From Carposina sasakii (Eukaryota; Arthropoda; Insecta; Lepidoptera; Carposinidae): DNA of 64,000 nt. The stretch covers positions 5,828,001 to 5,892,000 of the forward strand of contig CP053148.1 in NCBI GenBank assembly GCA_014607495.2, given 5' to 3'. The notes beneath the pieces are model-generated. The model was not told the DNA's origin and made no database searches. It saw nothing but the letters and a program-made list of their open reading frames with translations. Position 1 is the first letter of the stretch; every line of letters begins with the position of its first letter. Both the position numbers and the translations under genes were made by a program. Of this stretch, positions 49,340-63,981 are shown one piece after another.

Positions 49340-51180
49340 ACCTCAGATTCTGTCGGTGGGCCAAATTTATTCATACCCTCACATTTATCACCGCGGGCCT
49401 CTCGGGTAGTTTTTCACATGTATAAGAAAATTGCTGAACCAAAATTCTATCACGGCGAGGGGCCGTTAGAACTCCGTGCAGCTTGCCGAAACTAATAAAT
49501 CAAATTATTGCGTAATATCGCCTCTATATGCATCACCCGGACCTTCTGTTTTATTTAATACTAAACTGATTTCTGTATGATTTATGGCCCTCAAGGTGAG
49601 ATAACTTGTACCCACAGATGTTTATCTTTATACGCCAAAACTCTAATAACCACAATTTCCGTATTCACATTAAAATTAGCGGCTAATATTAGAAACACAT
49701 TTCGCAAACCGATTTCATAAATATTAAACTGTCACAGATTGAACAGAAATGTGACATAAAACTAGAATTTTATTAATGACCACCGTTAGGGTCCGCGGCG
49801 GTATTTATTTATTGTGACATAATGTGTTATACGTTGTGTTATTAACAAAAGTGGCCATCGATAAATCTCTATGACTTCGATAAATAGGTTCGGCTGGGCC
49901 GATAACAAAGTGGTGGCTACCAGATGCGGCGGCTATCTGGCGTCGATCTCTCGAGATGTGATCGTCCACATTCCACCTTCGTCCCCAGACGTCGGAGATA
50001 ACTGAAACATTACGCTTAGTAATTTATCTACGGCAATTCGTCTGCACCGGATCTGTATGCGGAGATATGTCACAGACGTGCTTAACTACAAATAATACGG
50101 TACGTATACGAGAGATACATTTGAGATTAATTTTCCGTCTGGTCTGGTCGAAATATTTCACTACGTTCATTAAGTATCTATGTCAGAATCTTAAGATACC
50201 TGAGGCAGTTTTTAGAATTAAATGATAGTTATTTTCCAGGGTCATGTCGGATTTCCATACCTAGATTCATCTCATTAATATGTGTAGTCAGATCGAAGAT
50301 TGAAGTTCCGCATACTTTCACGGTTGGGATGCGGAATCGCGGAAATCAATGAGACATTCCTACACGCCCTGTGCCTACTCAATGCTGGCTCGGGAAGTCC
50401 TAAATGAGTTTTCACCTGCAGTCGTGATTGTACGAAACGTATAGAAGGATCTCGAAATATTGAACATCTGCATAATTTCACTAGATCCTCATTTGAATCT
50501 AAGATTACAATCAAATCGTGAACCATCATGTGATTTACGAAGACAGAACTGTGTACGTACATTTACAAAGGCTACTGACGATCGCTCTCTGTGCAATTCC
50601 AATCGTTAGGCGTGTAAACGCATCGAAACCATTCGAGTGTTTTATCACGCACAATAAACAATCGATAACATTACACAGATGATGAGTTACACATAACACA
50701 GCCTGATTTAATTTTCGCATTAACGAAAGCGGACAAGACATTACGGTGGAACATAAATCGGACCCCGCCGCGTGAACGCCGATGTGCTGCAGACATGAAC
50801 GAGTCCTCGTTCCTCACTGCGCCAGGCGTGCTCACACGTTGTACAATGAATTATGGTGTTACTTAGCTGTCAATTTCGCAGTATAAAATTCCTCTCTGTA
50901 CATGACAGAGGCAGTTGTCATGGAGGCGGAGGGGTCACCTCGTCCCTCGAGGCTAAGCTGACGACGCGGCGCGGAGACACGCACCGCATCGCAGACCTCA
51001 TAATCCACACCTACTCACACATAAACCCAATCTAATTGATAATAAAAGGCGGAATTCGGAAGCGTGCGGTGACGTCACTCGCCCTATGCCCCTAATTGAT
51101 CTTTACAGCCCTTCTAATTGAATCCGACTTTACGACGATAAACTGTGCTAAGTAATGTTTAGTGCTAATTGTACGGAGCC
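49340..51180. promoter_or_regulatory. GC-richer non-coding region, candidate distal enhancers
   Basis: A 1.8-kb region without recognisable repeats or a convincing coding frame. TCGATAAAT occurs twice within about 20 bases (49858, 49878), followed by CCGATAACAAAG near 49899. Composition resembles the intronic blocks of caup more than the surrounding repeat-rich intergenic DNA. Confidence 0.35.
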
Positions 51181-54100
51181 TTCTCTCACTGATTTGACCC
51201 ATGCTGGCGGATGACTCGCGGAAGGATGGCAGAGGTTACCACAAATAGTAAAATTCGGAATTTCTTCGGTTGAATTTATGATGTGACATCTTAAAAATAT
51301 TTACTTAACTTGCAGGGAATTCGAAGCACATTATTCATGTAAAACCACAAAGGGAGCTATGCATTATCCAACAGCAGGGCGACATTAGAAGAATTTGGTT
51401 TTCCCTTTTTTATTTCATCTTAATAACTCGATACAATATTTTCGAAATATCTTATTTTCTAATGAATAAGAATATGTTGGGACTCCTTGAGCATGTACAA
51501 CATAATGTTATTATAATTTATGTCATACTAAGCAGGTGAAGATATACGAGCGAGTCATTCATTTTATTAAACATGTTTGCTAAGTCGATTTTTTTTAGTT
51601 TTTGTCGTCCGGCGCTGGAGCATCTATCACGCAGCGAGTGGTCGCTTTCTTGTACAGATCTTTATTATATACCAATGATTTCCGGACGGCTCTTGGAGAG
51701 AGGCTCAGTGCTGTCCATGCCAGCGCAGTCTTCCACCATTCCGAGGAGCCCAGAGAGATGTAGGAATGTCTGACAAACAAAATGCCTGTCAGTGAAGATG
51801 TTATTATCAATGATATTGTACAATTGTTGTGGAGACATATTGATGTGTTACTACTCTGTGAACCAGATGTATATTTTGCAAAGATATTACTGAATATGAA
51901 TGAATGGTGGATAGATTGCATAATGTGAAATACAAATAACCTGAGATCGGTTCTATTAACTTTGACAATGTAATTTCTAAAAGCGTTTAACTTTATATCG
52001 TAAAAGGTTTCATGTTGATGTTAAAGTTGACATATCATGCAGATATTATAAGAAAACTGAACATAAGCGTAAAGAAAACTAGCTTATTCGTTTAGACTGG
52101 CGCTCAAGTGTCTCCCAACTCTAAATAAGAGACACATTTGTGCAAAACGGGACATAGAAGCCATCCATTACGCTCCGTGTCGTCGCCAGCAGAGGCCACC
52201 TCAGGCACTTTGTTTAAGCCTGGTATTCATTATGCAACCAATGTTGGATGTTGAGAGACATGCTCAGCGGCAAATGAAAGGGGAGACAGTGCATTGTCAT
52301 GCTCTAGTGTTAATGGTAGTTTTTCATTTATTATTTGCAGGTCGTACAAGATATAGTGTTTGTTAGCGAACTGTGTTAAGAAAATGTTAATATTTTTACT
52401 TAGTGAGATGATTTAGAAAAGTCGGTTACGTAATTATTTAGGGACATGATATGACATGTACCTATATAAGAGGAGAAAGACATTATATAATACATGGAAT
52501 ACTTATTAAAAAAACGTGACGTAAAACTTATGATAATAGTGACGATGCACCTATGATTATAGTGCACATTTCTAAAATTTATCAAAATGATGCAATATTA
52601 ATTCCTAATAATCTATAGCGAACACAAACTCAAATTATAATGTTCACCAAAAGCATATCGTAATAAAGCTTGAAAAATTTAAACGTAAACTGCCTATGCT
52701 AGCTGGACGAGCAAGGTAAGTACCAACAGGACAATATTATAGACACATAGGGTCAAAAGGATCTGTTTACCCCATCCTTCATTACAAGAGGGACGATTGG
52801 GCAAGCTTCAGAGCCCAAAAAGGCATCCCTATTTGAACCAACAACCGCAGTCCCAAGAGTATTACAGATTTTAATTTTCCTTTTGTCTTTCTGGATCACG
52901 AAATGTTTTGTGTGCGCTTACCCCAGGAGGGCAGACCGCCCACTGATTCTTCCTTCCTATAGCGTCTACAACAAAAAAGTTATGTAACAAAAATGCACGA
53001 ACAACAAAAACGCTTACGTCGGGTGACAAGTAGACTTTGTTTATAATATTTTGTTGATTTGTTCCAAGTTGTTTATGACACCTGATGACTAGGCTTTTTA
53101 TAGATTAGCTTTATTGGAGTGGTAATCGATTTGTAGTGGGTGCGGGTTACGCGGGACACTTTTGGATATAATCATTCAGATCGGAACCTTCAGACTTGTA
53201 CGCTCTGGTTTGAACCATCCAATATAGGTAGAAAAAACCATGTAATTTTTCTATTCAGATTTTTGTATGTAACTACCTAATAGAATGATGGACTGGCTTC
53301 TATTTTTTAAAACTAAATTAAATGAAAGCTTATTTAGGTGCAATTACAAGAGACAACTACAAGAAACTTTTCTTATTTTGTATGTAATTATTTCATCTTT
53401 GAATGGATGTGAAATTGGTACAAAATTAGAACGATTATAAATCTTTGAAGGGAGTCGTAGTCATAGGTAATTAATGGTAGAAAATATTAAAAATAAAAAA
53501 GATCAAAGCCTACCTCCAAGAAAAATAAGTTGAACAATTTATTATCCACCTATAATATTATATCCACCTATATATCCTAAACCAATTTGAATACATCCAC
53601 ATTATTATTTATGGAAGCTGTGAAATGTCGGGGAACCATGAAACCGCTATCACGATCAGAAGGTCTTCATTAACAGCCACCACCGTATAAAATAGTGTCA
53701 TTATCGAGATCTCATACTTATGTTAAAATGTTGAATTTATCAAATATACGGTATTTGGATGAAAACATACAAGTTGACAACACATGTAGTTGCTATCTGC
53801 GAACGGATCGGCACCCTGCCGCGCCGGCCCGATCTCTGCGCATTACTCACTATGACCTAATGGGTGGGAATAAATCATATGTAAATAAAAAAACACAAAA
53901 CAAAAGCACACCAGAAACGGACCAATGTTGAATAAAGTGAATAAACAAAATTCATGGAAATGGGGACAAATCTGACAATGGTTGCTGCCTGGTGGTCCGC
54001 GGTGTGCTTGCGAATCCGAGCGGCGCGGCGGCGTGGCGACGACCTTCGGCACCGGCAACGGTTAGATAAATCTCTCACGAATTTGTGACGAGTCACTTAC

Positions 54101-55229
54101 AGATACTAGTTTGAATATTACAAGTTCATGAAGCTCAATATTTGATACCAATTCTACAAATTTCTCTTTCTTTATTAATTAAGCTTTTCACCTATTTCAT
54201 ACTGCTCAGTTAATAAGTATTCTCTACCTTAGATATATTCTCACCGGCGGCGGTTAATATGCAGAGTGACGAAGCATTTAACACAGCATCGTTGTAATCT
54301 AAATTGGAAAACGCAATATCGTTGGCTAGTTAACTGCACCACACCCTCCCTTAATAACGTCAAATTGTATTGTCAGAGGGCCTATGCAAACACGAGATAA
54401 GGGCCCCACTGAATGAAGATATGAATTCGCTAATGCGATTAATCGAAAAGTGCAACAAATTTAAATCTCCCACGCAATGTCCCTCCCGTCACATAAAGGA
54501 AGACATAATGCCTTCCCAAATAGGAGCAATTCATAAAGTGAGATCTCTTTTGATATGAAAATGTACCTAATCCATGGCACGCGTCCCGGACCCCGGGAGG
54601 TGACCTATGTCTGTTTGTTTATCTTCCAGTTGTTTATTTATTTTAACTTTGGACTTTTCAATACACTGGTCGGTATTTATTAATACTGACCGCGCACGCT
54701 GTTATAAATTATAATTTATACCGAGATTAATGAATATAAGTGTGTTATAATCATTAAATATATATATCTGAATAAATGTCTTGAATTACTGGAATGCTTG
54801 TACGTATTAAGCTTTATTGATTATCATTTGGTAAGTTTTGGGAACTTACTAGGGTTGTCAGTTTAATGTTGTGCCAACATTACTGATGATACTGTTATTG
54901 TACCGTGCTATTTAGAGGTTTAGACTTGATAAGTAAAATTGTCTATGTTTACGACCATGGTAAATAAGAGTCCCCGCAGACTACAGACTTTCTATCGGCC
55001 GATAGATTAGTCGAGTTTGGCTGCTAGTGAGCACACTGGGCCAACTAAACAGTTGGGTTAGACGTGAGTGGCGCAGACCAGACAAACAGTGTCGGCCGAT
55101 TAATTATATTCGGTAGAGAGTTGGTCTAATAAAAGTGAACTTAACACTCCTAATTAATTATCTACGTGTGGAATAATGTACTTATCTACAATTTTGAAGT
55201 TAAGTCAAAAAGTTGTTAAAAGTCGAAAT
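51181..55229. other. intergenic DNA, no gene supported
   Basis: Mixed AT-rich sequence; GC-richer patches at 52100-52270 and 53800-54065 lack coding character. 54960-55120 contains two CGGCCGAT words about 110 bases apart in a likely repeat fragment. Confidence 0.4.
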
Positions 55230-55409
55230 TATCCGGGATAAAAACATTTTCTTAGGACAAGAAGTACGAGTAGGCTATGTCCTTTCTCAGGCTTTAGACT
55301 AGTACCTGTGTACTAAATTTCATTAAAATCAGTTCAATAGTTTTGGCGTGAAAGCGAGACAGACAGACTGATAGAGTTACTTTTGCATCTACAATATTAG
55401 CAAGGATTA
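55230..55409 (+). mobile_element. RTE-like retroposon 3' end
   Basis: Contains ATCCGGGATAAAAAC, CTATGTCCTTTCTCAGG, AAATTTCATTAAAATCAGTT and GCGTGAAAGCGAGACAGACA, in the order seen in a very common lepidopteran RTE/SINE 3' region, ending near AATATTAGCAAGGAT. Confidence 0.8.
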
Positions 55410-57028
55410 TTTAATTTTGTTATTAGGAGATTATAGGGAAGGCACATACCTATTCGGCAGCAGAGGACTTCCATGAATGTTAAAAAATGATTATGAAATA
55501 TATTTTAGGTGCTAACGTATGACAGTGTCCATTTTGTTAAATATTTGTAAAACAAATATGAGCTACCACTGATGATTTAAATATAAAAATGTAATAATGA
55601 GACTGATTGCGATCTTTTAATAGTAGGTACACACACTTTCATATTCACCGAAGTTACCTGCGGGCTAAGTAATAGGAACGCTAAATTGAAAAGTTTTATG
55701 GACAATATAAAAATACTGTAAAAAGACTGGACTATATAAACTATAGTTTAAAAACCTATAATTAAATGAATATTAAAATTCATTTTTTACAGAGGACCAT
55801 TCTTACACAGAGTATAATTGAGATCTTTTGTATAAGATTTGCTGAATAAGTATACTTTCATGTTAGGTCCATTGTATTGTATACTGTATTATAGGAAATA
55901 AAAAATATTTAAATGGCATGTTTTATCTTTTATTGTTTCGTTTAAGAACAGAATGATTGAACACGGTTGTAAGTTAAGAGTTAATAATTAAAATTATGTT
56001 TGAATGTTAAAACTTTGAGTTTAGTGTACACTGTTAAAAATATGAAGTTATTATCTCGGAATGGTATTAAATGAAGCAATTATTGATCTTGTAACCATTT
56101 TAACGGAGAATAGTCTGTGGGCAGAGGAACATGTCTGACAAGGTTCATTAAAACTCGTATGATTTGGTTACATGTTTCACAAACTGTTAATATCAGGTAT
56201 GGAATTCAATGTATGGAAATTAACTTATTACCTGTAAGAGGACGACACGGAAATTGTGAAAAAACCAAAGATCTGCACTCAGAAAGGTAAATTTATAAAA
56301 TTAATTTAATTGAGTACCTACCTACTTATATGACTTTACTATATACTTAATACTTCTATCTTATATATCATATCACAATTTTACTAATAGTACCAACCTG
56401 AAATTTTCTAATCTTAAACAAGGAGTGGTTTAATAAGGAACTATAAATGTCTCTGAGTGCAGCTCTTACTCGTAGTTAAAAGAAAGTAATTAAGGTAGAA
56501 TTAAAATCATCCTTCTTTAAATGACCGTGATATAAATCTCCGATATAAGTACCTATTGCAATTTGCAAAATAATTATGCAGTTAAGAGTAGGTACTTCAT
56601 CACTTTCAATATCTAACAATTAGAGTTAGCTTATGGACTGCTGGCCAAGTCAAAGATGTCTACATAAAATTGTAATTTCGAATGAAGTATTGTTGTACCT
56701 ACGTATCATTCATCTCTGGTGAAAAAATTGGCAACTCTACAATATACCGTAACGTGATCTCATAATGACACATTTGTACAAATTTCGATAGTAAGACGCG
56801 AATCGTCATTAAATCCACATAATGAGAGCCGGAGGAACACGGGGCGTTCATGTCGGGCCTGGTAAACATGACGGGGGACCGACTATCGCGCCACAATCAA
56901 TGATGTATCGAGATGTGTTTCATTAAGCACGCTTTTACAAGATCTATATGCGACTAGAAGTGCTTGGAATGGGGATTAACTTTACTAACTTAATAGTGAC
57001 TATGACATATACATGATAGAATATAATG
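55410..57028. other. AT-rich intergenic DNA, nothing recognised
   Basis: No coding frame, RNA gene or clear repeat identified. Confidence 0.4.
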
Positions 57029-57344
57029 ATGATGATCTCCGACCGTATTTCGGCCAAGGCGACCAATCTCTACGGAGATTGGCCAGGTACGCAGGAGATA
57101 TTATACTGTACAAGTGTGTGCGCAAGCACAGATCCACTCTCTATTCCGTTACTCTCATAGTCCGATGGAACTGAAAGCCGGAAAAACGACCGGAGAGAGA
57201 TCAGGCGCAGGACCAACGGTTTTACGTGCTTTCCGAGGCACGAGCTAAATGACAATTTTGCAACATTAAAATCTGTACATGAAATAAATTCATTTCACTC
57301 CCGCTTGGAAGGTGCACGTCTTAACCACTGGGCTATCACCGCTT
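57029..57344 (-). mobile_element. tRNA-headed SINE with conserved body
   Basis: Read on the minus strand, the head AGCGGTGATAGCCCAGTGGT lies at 57344-57325 and the body continues through GCACGTAAAACCGTTGG-type sequence to GGCCGAAATACGGTCGGAGA near 57038. This body is widespread in Lepidoptera. The usual GGTTCGA B-box is not visible after the head, suggesting a small internal deletion. Confidence 0.8.
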
Positions 57345-57788
57345 ATGATAGAATATACCATAGCCACAGTAAAAAACCGTCAAGCTTGGGTGATTACAAA
57401 ATACAGGTTTTATAAACGTCAAAGTTTAAAAAATCATTAACGTTGCGACGTCGAGCTATGTACTATAATATGACAAAGTTTGACCTGCAAGAATACCAGA
57501 ATAATCTACAAATAAATTGACGAATGATACCAAGTAATAAATATACCGAACCTATTGGCTCACAAGATAAGACTAAGTTTAAGACTATCTCAGTGCATGC
57601 ACTACACGACTATACAATGGAAAAGAAAGAAGCAGATTATGCAGTTGATACTGGGAGGGAACGTAGAGAAGTATCAAAGTAAAATACGTATGTAGTTTAT
57701 CACACCAATCAGAGACAATAATAACAAACAATAAACAAACCTAAAAAAAAACAAACAATAAAAATTCCACTCTCTTAAAAGCATTATA

Positions 57789-58049
57789 CAGGGTGTAACA
57801 AAAAGGGTATGTTAAGCGAGAAGCTATGTAAATAGCCCACTAAAAGGAACCTATCTACAAAATTTCAGACTCGAAACCACATGTTTAATTTTGCAGCTAG
57901 TATGGAGAATTTCTAATCAACATAAAGAATGTTCATACAATTTTGAAAAATAAACATGTGATTTCCAATCTCAAATTTTGGAAATAGGTTCTCTATAATG
58001 GTCTATTTACATAGCTTTTCGCTTAACATACCCTTTCTGTTACATCCTG
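57789..58049. mobile_element. palindromic MITE, copy 3 of the CAGGGTGTAACA family
   Basis: CAGGGTGTAACAAAAAGGGT to TACATCCTG; 261 bases, TA flanks. The internal CATGTTTAAT/ATAAACATG segments also pair. More diverged at the right end than copy 2. Confidence 0.92.
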
Positions 58050-61000
58050 TATACTAATACCGCCAAAATCAAAAACGAAAATAGCTCGGTATTTGATGCC
58101 TTCAGACTAAATATGAACCCAAAATGAATCTAAGCTACAAATAATGTAAGGCAGTTGGGAACATTACTAACCCAACACCAATAACAATTCTATTATTTTT
58201 TTTTATGTATTACTCTTTATTGCTTTTAACTTATTTGTCATGCAAGGCGTATAAGTAGTTTAATGTGTTTGCTCTACATTATCTCCGGCCACACTGCTGC
58301 TGTCACCAAATTTCGTCCGGATTTATTTGGTCTTAGATTTTTTCATATACTTTTATCTTATTCTTCCATTTAATTTTCTTCTATTTCTTACGCGCCATAA
58401 GCATTAATTAAAAGTGTCTCATCTAGCGACCTTCGATCCGCGTCAAATCTCATGTGGGTGTCCTTGACTCTGTCAACCATCGATCATAAACAACTCTAGT
58501 TCGCTATCAATATCGATACTTACTAAACATGGAACAACATGTGATGTTCATTAATGGTACTTGCATATGGTCATTTGGAAAAATTAATCGCCTTGCCCAA
58601 TAGCGATTGTTTTGATTGAACGATTAGAACAATGATGATAAAGTAATGGTCATATAACATACCACCCTTCACTCGAGTATGGTCAACTTGCTCTGCGTCA
58701 TAATCTTGGTATTAATATTATCCAGGGATTATCATACATTCAGTCGTGTTCTTTTTATAATCTAAGATAAAACGTCAGGGATGCAACATGTGTAGGTACT
58801 AAAAGCGGAGATAACAAATTACTTAATCGAGATTTAGGCACAAGTTCAGATTAACTGACACCATGTTATAAGAGTCCTGATCTTCTTTTTAATATAATTT
58901 ACTATTAGTCAAAGAGAAGGTATCCTCTTTAACAACTTGGGTTTATACACTCAAATACAACATACCTACCTGTTATGTTCCACAAACTTACACCAATGGT
59001 TGTATTTATTTAGTTGCCGCGAAATTAAATTCCTGTATTTCCGGTTCTGATCGCTCGTGATGATAAGGCTGACTTCGAGATGCACAAAATTTGTTGTCAC
59101 GGAAAGAAAATCGCCGGTTGAACGTTGAATACTCGTAACTCAATTCTTCACTTCCAATCAACCACATATATGATACGTACACTAGCGGCTGCTCCCGACT
59201 TAGTCCACATGTAGATACTTTTTGTAAATAACCATTGTTATGATGAATAAGTTTTAACTGCCGAATTTCATCAAAATCCGTTTAGTTGTTTTTGGACGAA
59301 ATACAATATCCAACCATCCACCATCACTATCACAAACGAAATAAGATCTTGTAAGAAATATACTTCTAGGACCTTTAAATAAAGCTCTAATTAGTATGCC
59401 ATTGCAGGTATGGATGTATTTGGATGTTTAAAAAAAAAACAATTGAATGGGTATCATCTAGCTAGACGTAGACATGCTCGTGGGCACAACTTCATAAACA
59501 TGAACATTCACTTTTAGTTTATAAACATCAGTAGATCGGTTTGCTAATTTAACAACTCTCATACCTTATGATACAACAAGAAAAGCAAAAACTGTATGAA
59601 CTTCCAAACAGGTTACAAACGTAATGCCAGCGCCACGAAAAAGCATTCAATATGAGGATAACGTAACGAAACGAAAGCGCCTAAGCTCTTTTATACAGCA
59701 AAGTGTAAAGCCAGGTAAAATTCCTTTCCCTACAAACGGAGGCGTTGATGCGCTCGCGCATTCGTTCGTTTGTTTTTGTTTTGGTACAATTTGACATTAC
59801 TTTTATAACTTACATTTTTAAACGTTAATTTATTTGCTGATGAAGTAGATGTTCGTATTTTTCTTTTAAACCTCCATAAAGTTTTGTTTGTCTGTTTTAT
59901 ACAACTAATGGGACATACTTCCGATTTTTAAAATCGAGTATGCAGTCTTAAGAACAAGAGAAGTATATCCCCTATTTACGGATACCTCATTCATCCGTTC
60001 TAATGTTGTTTTGGACATTTTTTACTCGCCAGGTATTAAAATTGTCCGAATTTTCGCGGCGGCGGCGGACCATTAACGTGGAAGTTAGATAAGAATGCGC
60101 AGCTCTTGTCCAAAAACCCAATTAACTTAAATGGTGATGTATACTAAATGTATCTGGGATAGTCGTTTATCTGAGTTGTTTTTTTGAAAGATTATGCATT
60201 TGCTCAATTCGCACATTCCAATATTACGGTTATCTGTCCCGTATACAATTAGGAAATAACATTAGTATAACCTTCATTAGTTTATACTTACATTAACGGT
60301 GATTCTAAAATTGGAGTGGTCCAAAAATGACAAATTTTATATTCAGTATCAACTAAGTGGGTACATAATTAAAGTCATAATTTCTCTTTCCCATGTTACA
60401 GACAGAGCGAAACATGTTTCGCCATATTTGCAGTGTGACGGTGTGGTAAATGTTTCTGTAAAGCAGGTGCAATATTGACATCTTTGTTGGGCTTTATGTA
60501 GTAAGAGATTGCACACCAAAACTGATGCCGTGAAAATCATAAAAAATATCAATGAATGTCAAAATCAAAATATTGAGATTATGAAAAGTAATATCGGATT
60601 CGGCATTCAGGTTTTTACATTAATCTTGCAGTTTTAACCACACCATTTCAGCATCACAACCGTGGGTGTTTTTTTTTGTGTTAATGAAAAAACGCTGCAT
60701 AGATATTTGATTTAGGATCATCCTAAAAAACTGTATTGACTCCTCAAAATAATAGCAGGTTCCTATTCTGATAGATATGTATCAATAAATTTTGTGAAAC
60801 TCAAAATATATGTGAACGTAAGTTGTAAAATGTAATTGAAGTGAGTTATTTGCGTTTTCCTCAAACAGCAGTGTTCAGACACCCACGGCGCAGGCGCACC
60901 GCGATATATCACCCACTGGCCAGTGACCATACATCGCACACCCTCGTTTCATGGAAGAGCATACAAACACGTAAGCAAACATCTTAATGTTTACTAATGA

Positions 61001-61647
61001 AATTTCAAACATTGATTGATGGCGCTCTCGACGATCTCGTCCTGTATAGATTCGCATTATTCTATTCAAAAGTCTCGCAGCAGGGAAGGCTGCGTTGGTG
61101 GCTTCACGGTTCGGCTATTGTCGTGTTCTTCTGCGATTTTTTCCGCCACTTTTTTGGGGTCATTTAAATTTCATGTGTATTTTAGCGATGTCGCAGATGG
61201 GTTTCCATTAGGAGTGAATGATTAAGAGCAGCCTCACGTCTGGGGTCGGAGGTCTCGGGGGAGGCTGGGGGCTCAGGCTCCCGAGTGTTGCACTGCTTGC
61301 AATTAACTCCTCTGTCTGTTATACTATCTGCGCATTGAGCCCGCATTTGTAAGTGGCGTTGAAGATACGACCATTTAGGAGGATGTTAGGATTGGTAGTT
61401 GTGTGCGCTATTATTTTTATTAGTTTTTATTAGTTGTTATGATAATGATACAGGCGTTTACCCTAATAGCCTAACACCCGATATGATTTCGGTTTGGGAA
61501 AGCGGAGGTAAATTAAGTTATTGAAGGATGGGACTTTGTTACCCAACACATTTGGATTAAAGTGCAGTATAATCGTACCTATGTATATTAATGATAAGAT
61601 CTTCAACAACCTGTCTAGCTGTAGTTAGATGCTTAGGTATTACTTTT
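58050..61647. other. intergenic DNA, no gene supported
   Basis: Mostly AT-rich. A retroposon remnant is at 59217-59341. GC-richer patches at 59640-59780, 60040-60110 and 60885-61280 contain no recognisable coding sequence. Confidence 0.4.
59217..59341 (+). mobile_element. retroposon 3'-end remnant
   Basis: CGAATTTCATCAAAATCCGT and TTAGTTGTTTTTGGACG resemble the RTE-like tail at 55230-55409 but are more diverged. Confidence 0.6.
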
Positions 61648-61842
61648 AAGCCCCGTACTCGTATTCATGTTAAACATTTTGTTTAGCAACAAAAATTAAT
61701 GTTTACGCTTTTCGGGAGTCAATTCTGCAATATGACGTCACCATGGCATGATCAACTCCGTAACACAAGTTTTGCCCGCAATATGTTGACAGCAACTCGG
61801 CAACATGTTTAAATATAAAGTTTACCATGAATACGGGGCTTT
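61648..61842. repeat. MITE-like inverted repeat (AAGCCCCGTA ends)
   Basis: Left end AAGCCCCGTACTCGTATTCA and TGTTAAACAT; right end AAGTTTACCATGAATACGGG and GCTTT, an imperfect reverse complement. 195 bases, no coding frame. Confidence 0.75.
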
Positions 61843-62000
61843 AGCTGTTATTTTTGTATGTATGTTCATCTATTTTATTCTAACCATTACAAATAAAAAT
61901 CAACTGACCTCGTCTCACATGACAACTTCAACATAAAGCAAACCAAATTGAATAAACCAAACAACTTTAGCAGCTGAGAAGTAATATAAAATGTAATCAA

Positions 62001-62050
62001 AACCGCCGATGGCCGGGTGTCCCAGGTTCGATTCCCGCAACCCCCCACGA
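62001..62050 (+). mobile_element. tRNA-like SINE fragment
   Basis: GATGGCCGGGTGTCCCAGG followed by the B-box-like GGTTCGATTCC and CGCAACC resembles the middle of a tRNA-derived SINE. The 5' head is degraded. Confidence 0.5.
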
Positions 62051-63981
62051 TCCATTGCTTATTTAATGCAACGATGCACACGTAAACATCTAAATAACTT
62101 TTGTGTGACATCTCTCCCCCACCCCTAATTTTACTAAGTAGCCGTATCTTAACAAATGTATTGGGGAGGAAATTCGAGCCAAATGTGTTTAGCCAGATTT
62201 GTTTTTAGAGAAATTGGTGTAAAAGCCGGCTCGATGTGCCTTTTTGTAGCTCTGTAAAGATGGTTTTGTGTATGTGTATTTTTAAGCAATTAGAAAGTCG
62301 ATTTAGAAAACATTTTTTTTTAAAGCTTGAGTGTTTGATATTAATATGCGCAGTGACATAATTCAAAAGGGGATTTGAGGGTATATTTCTTCTTGGCTTC
62401 TTAGACTCCAAGTTCAAGGGATCTGGATACGACTAGGACAACTGAAGGCTCACAGTGATCTAAAAATGCCTCATACCTATTTCTCTACTTAGGTACTTTT
62501 TAGATTATAGAGTGGTAACCTGACACTGTTCTAACTAAGTATTAGGACTACATATGTCAACAACTAATATTCGTCTTATTATTGTAAATGAAAACAACAA
62601 AGATTAGAGAATATTAAGTACGATGCTGTTAATCTATTACCTAAATGCACCAGACAGATATACCTACCTACCATCAGCAAACCTAGCTTACCAACACTCG
62701 GAACTGACAAACGACACACAGAATCCTCAACGGGATAGTGTGAAGACTAGAGATTTGAGAATGCTTATCTTCAGCATCCACACATGAGCTCTGGGGATGT
62801 GACTTCGCCCTAAGCTGGCACACCCCATGCTCATGCCACTCTCCTGTCACAGATTACGCAAACCGACTGACAGCATTCCAATAAATTCGTTACGAAAATG
62901 TGTTAATCTCGCACTTTCACGCTCTGCAACTCCAAATTAGATTAGTTCGATGACAATAGCGACATCTGTACTTGAATGCGAGTCCGTCATATTTTGACAG
63001 GTCCGTCTTTACCCTCGTATGCCCACATACACGTGTACTACAGCCGTCCCACGCGGACTTGTCCAACGTACGAACCGTTTTTTTTCCTCACAAAAGTCCT
63101 GATTTCACGCGGCGCGAACATTCATCCGATTGTCATGAATTTCGATATCTTGTATTAGCGAGCGCGTGAGGTTATATTGAAAAAATAATACATTTGGGAT
63201 TTGACGGCTCCCCATGTGCGTTAGGCAGCTTCCTTTTCACTACAACGCTCCTATAAATGAGACGGGATGATAAATTTATTTAATGTATACAAATGTTTGG
63301 ACATTTTTATTTTGCTGTCGTTTAGATGTAGGTAACATAATTTAGTTCACCATATGTTAAGTCGTTAGAACGACGAGTAGGAAGTGGAAAAAATGGTTTA
63401 CGACTTGTGAAAGGAACTATGACAAACTGGTCCTTTCCTTGTATAACCTAATTCAATAAACATCTCTCTTGGTGAATGAAAAACATTGACGAATGTTTAG
63501 ACGAAATTACACGGGGTTTGGGAAAATTATAACAATTAAAATGCGTTATAATGAACGAGAAAGGGGAGTCATGGGAATAAGGTTAAGGGTACGATTGCCC
63601 AGCATGACTTATAAATAAGATAAAGGTAAAGGTCTAGGTATTCAAATTAAAGAGTCCAGTCTATATAGATACCTTACTTTGTCAGAATTAATATAGTAAT
63701 ACTTTCGATCGAAGAACGTTAATATTTAAAGTTGAACCAACTAAATAGAATCAATATGATTTTAAATTACTGGTTTCAATAAAACTTCTCCATTAAGAAC
63801 TTTTAATGCGATTGCACAGCATTATTCAAGGCAGAAACTATGTTTTAAGAAAGTTTAAAAGACTGGTATTATAGTAACTAGGTATCTGGGTATTTATTAC
63901 CTACCTCTCATTTCATTGTATAGGTACTTAATAATGAAGAATCTTTGTTAAGAACTTGGCTTTTGTTCATTTCATCATCTA
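62051..63981. other. intergenic DNA, nothing recognised
   Basis: A GC-richer patch at 62940-63170 contains two overlapping open frames of about 60 codons with no domain. Otherwise AT-rich with TAGGTA/TACCTA words. Confidence 0.4.
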
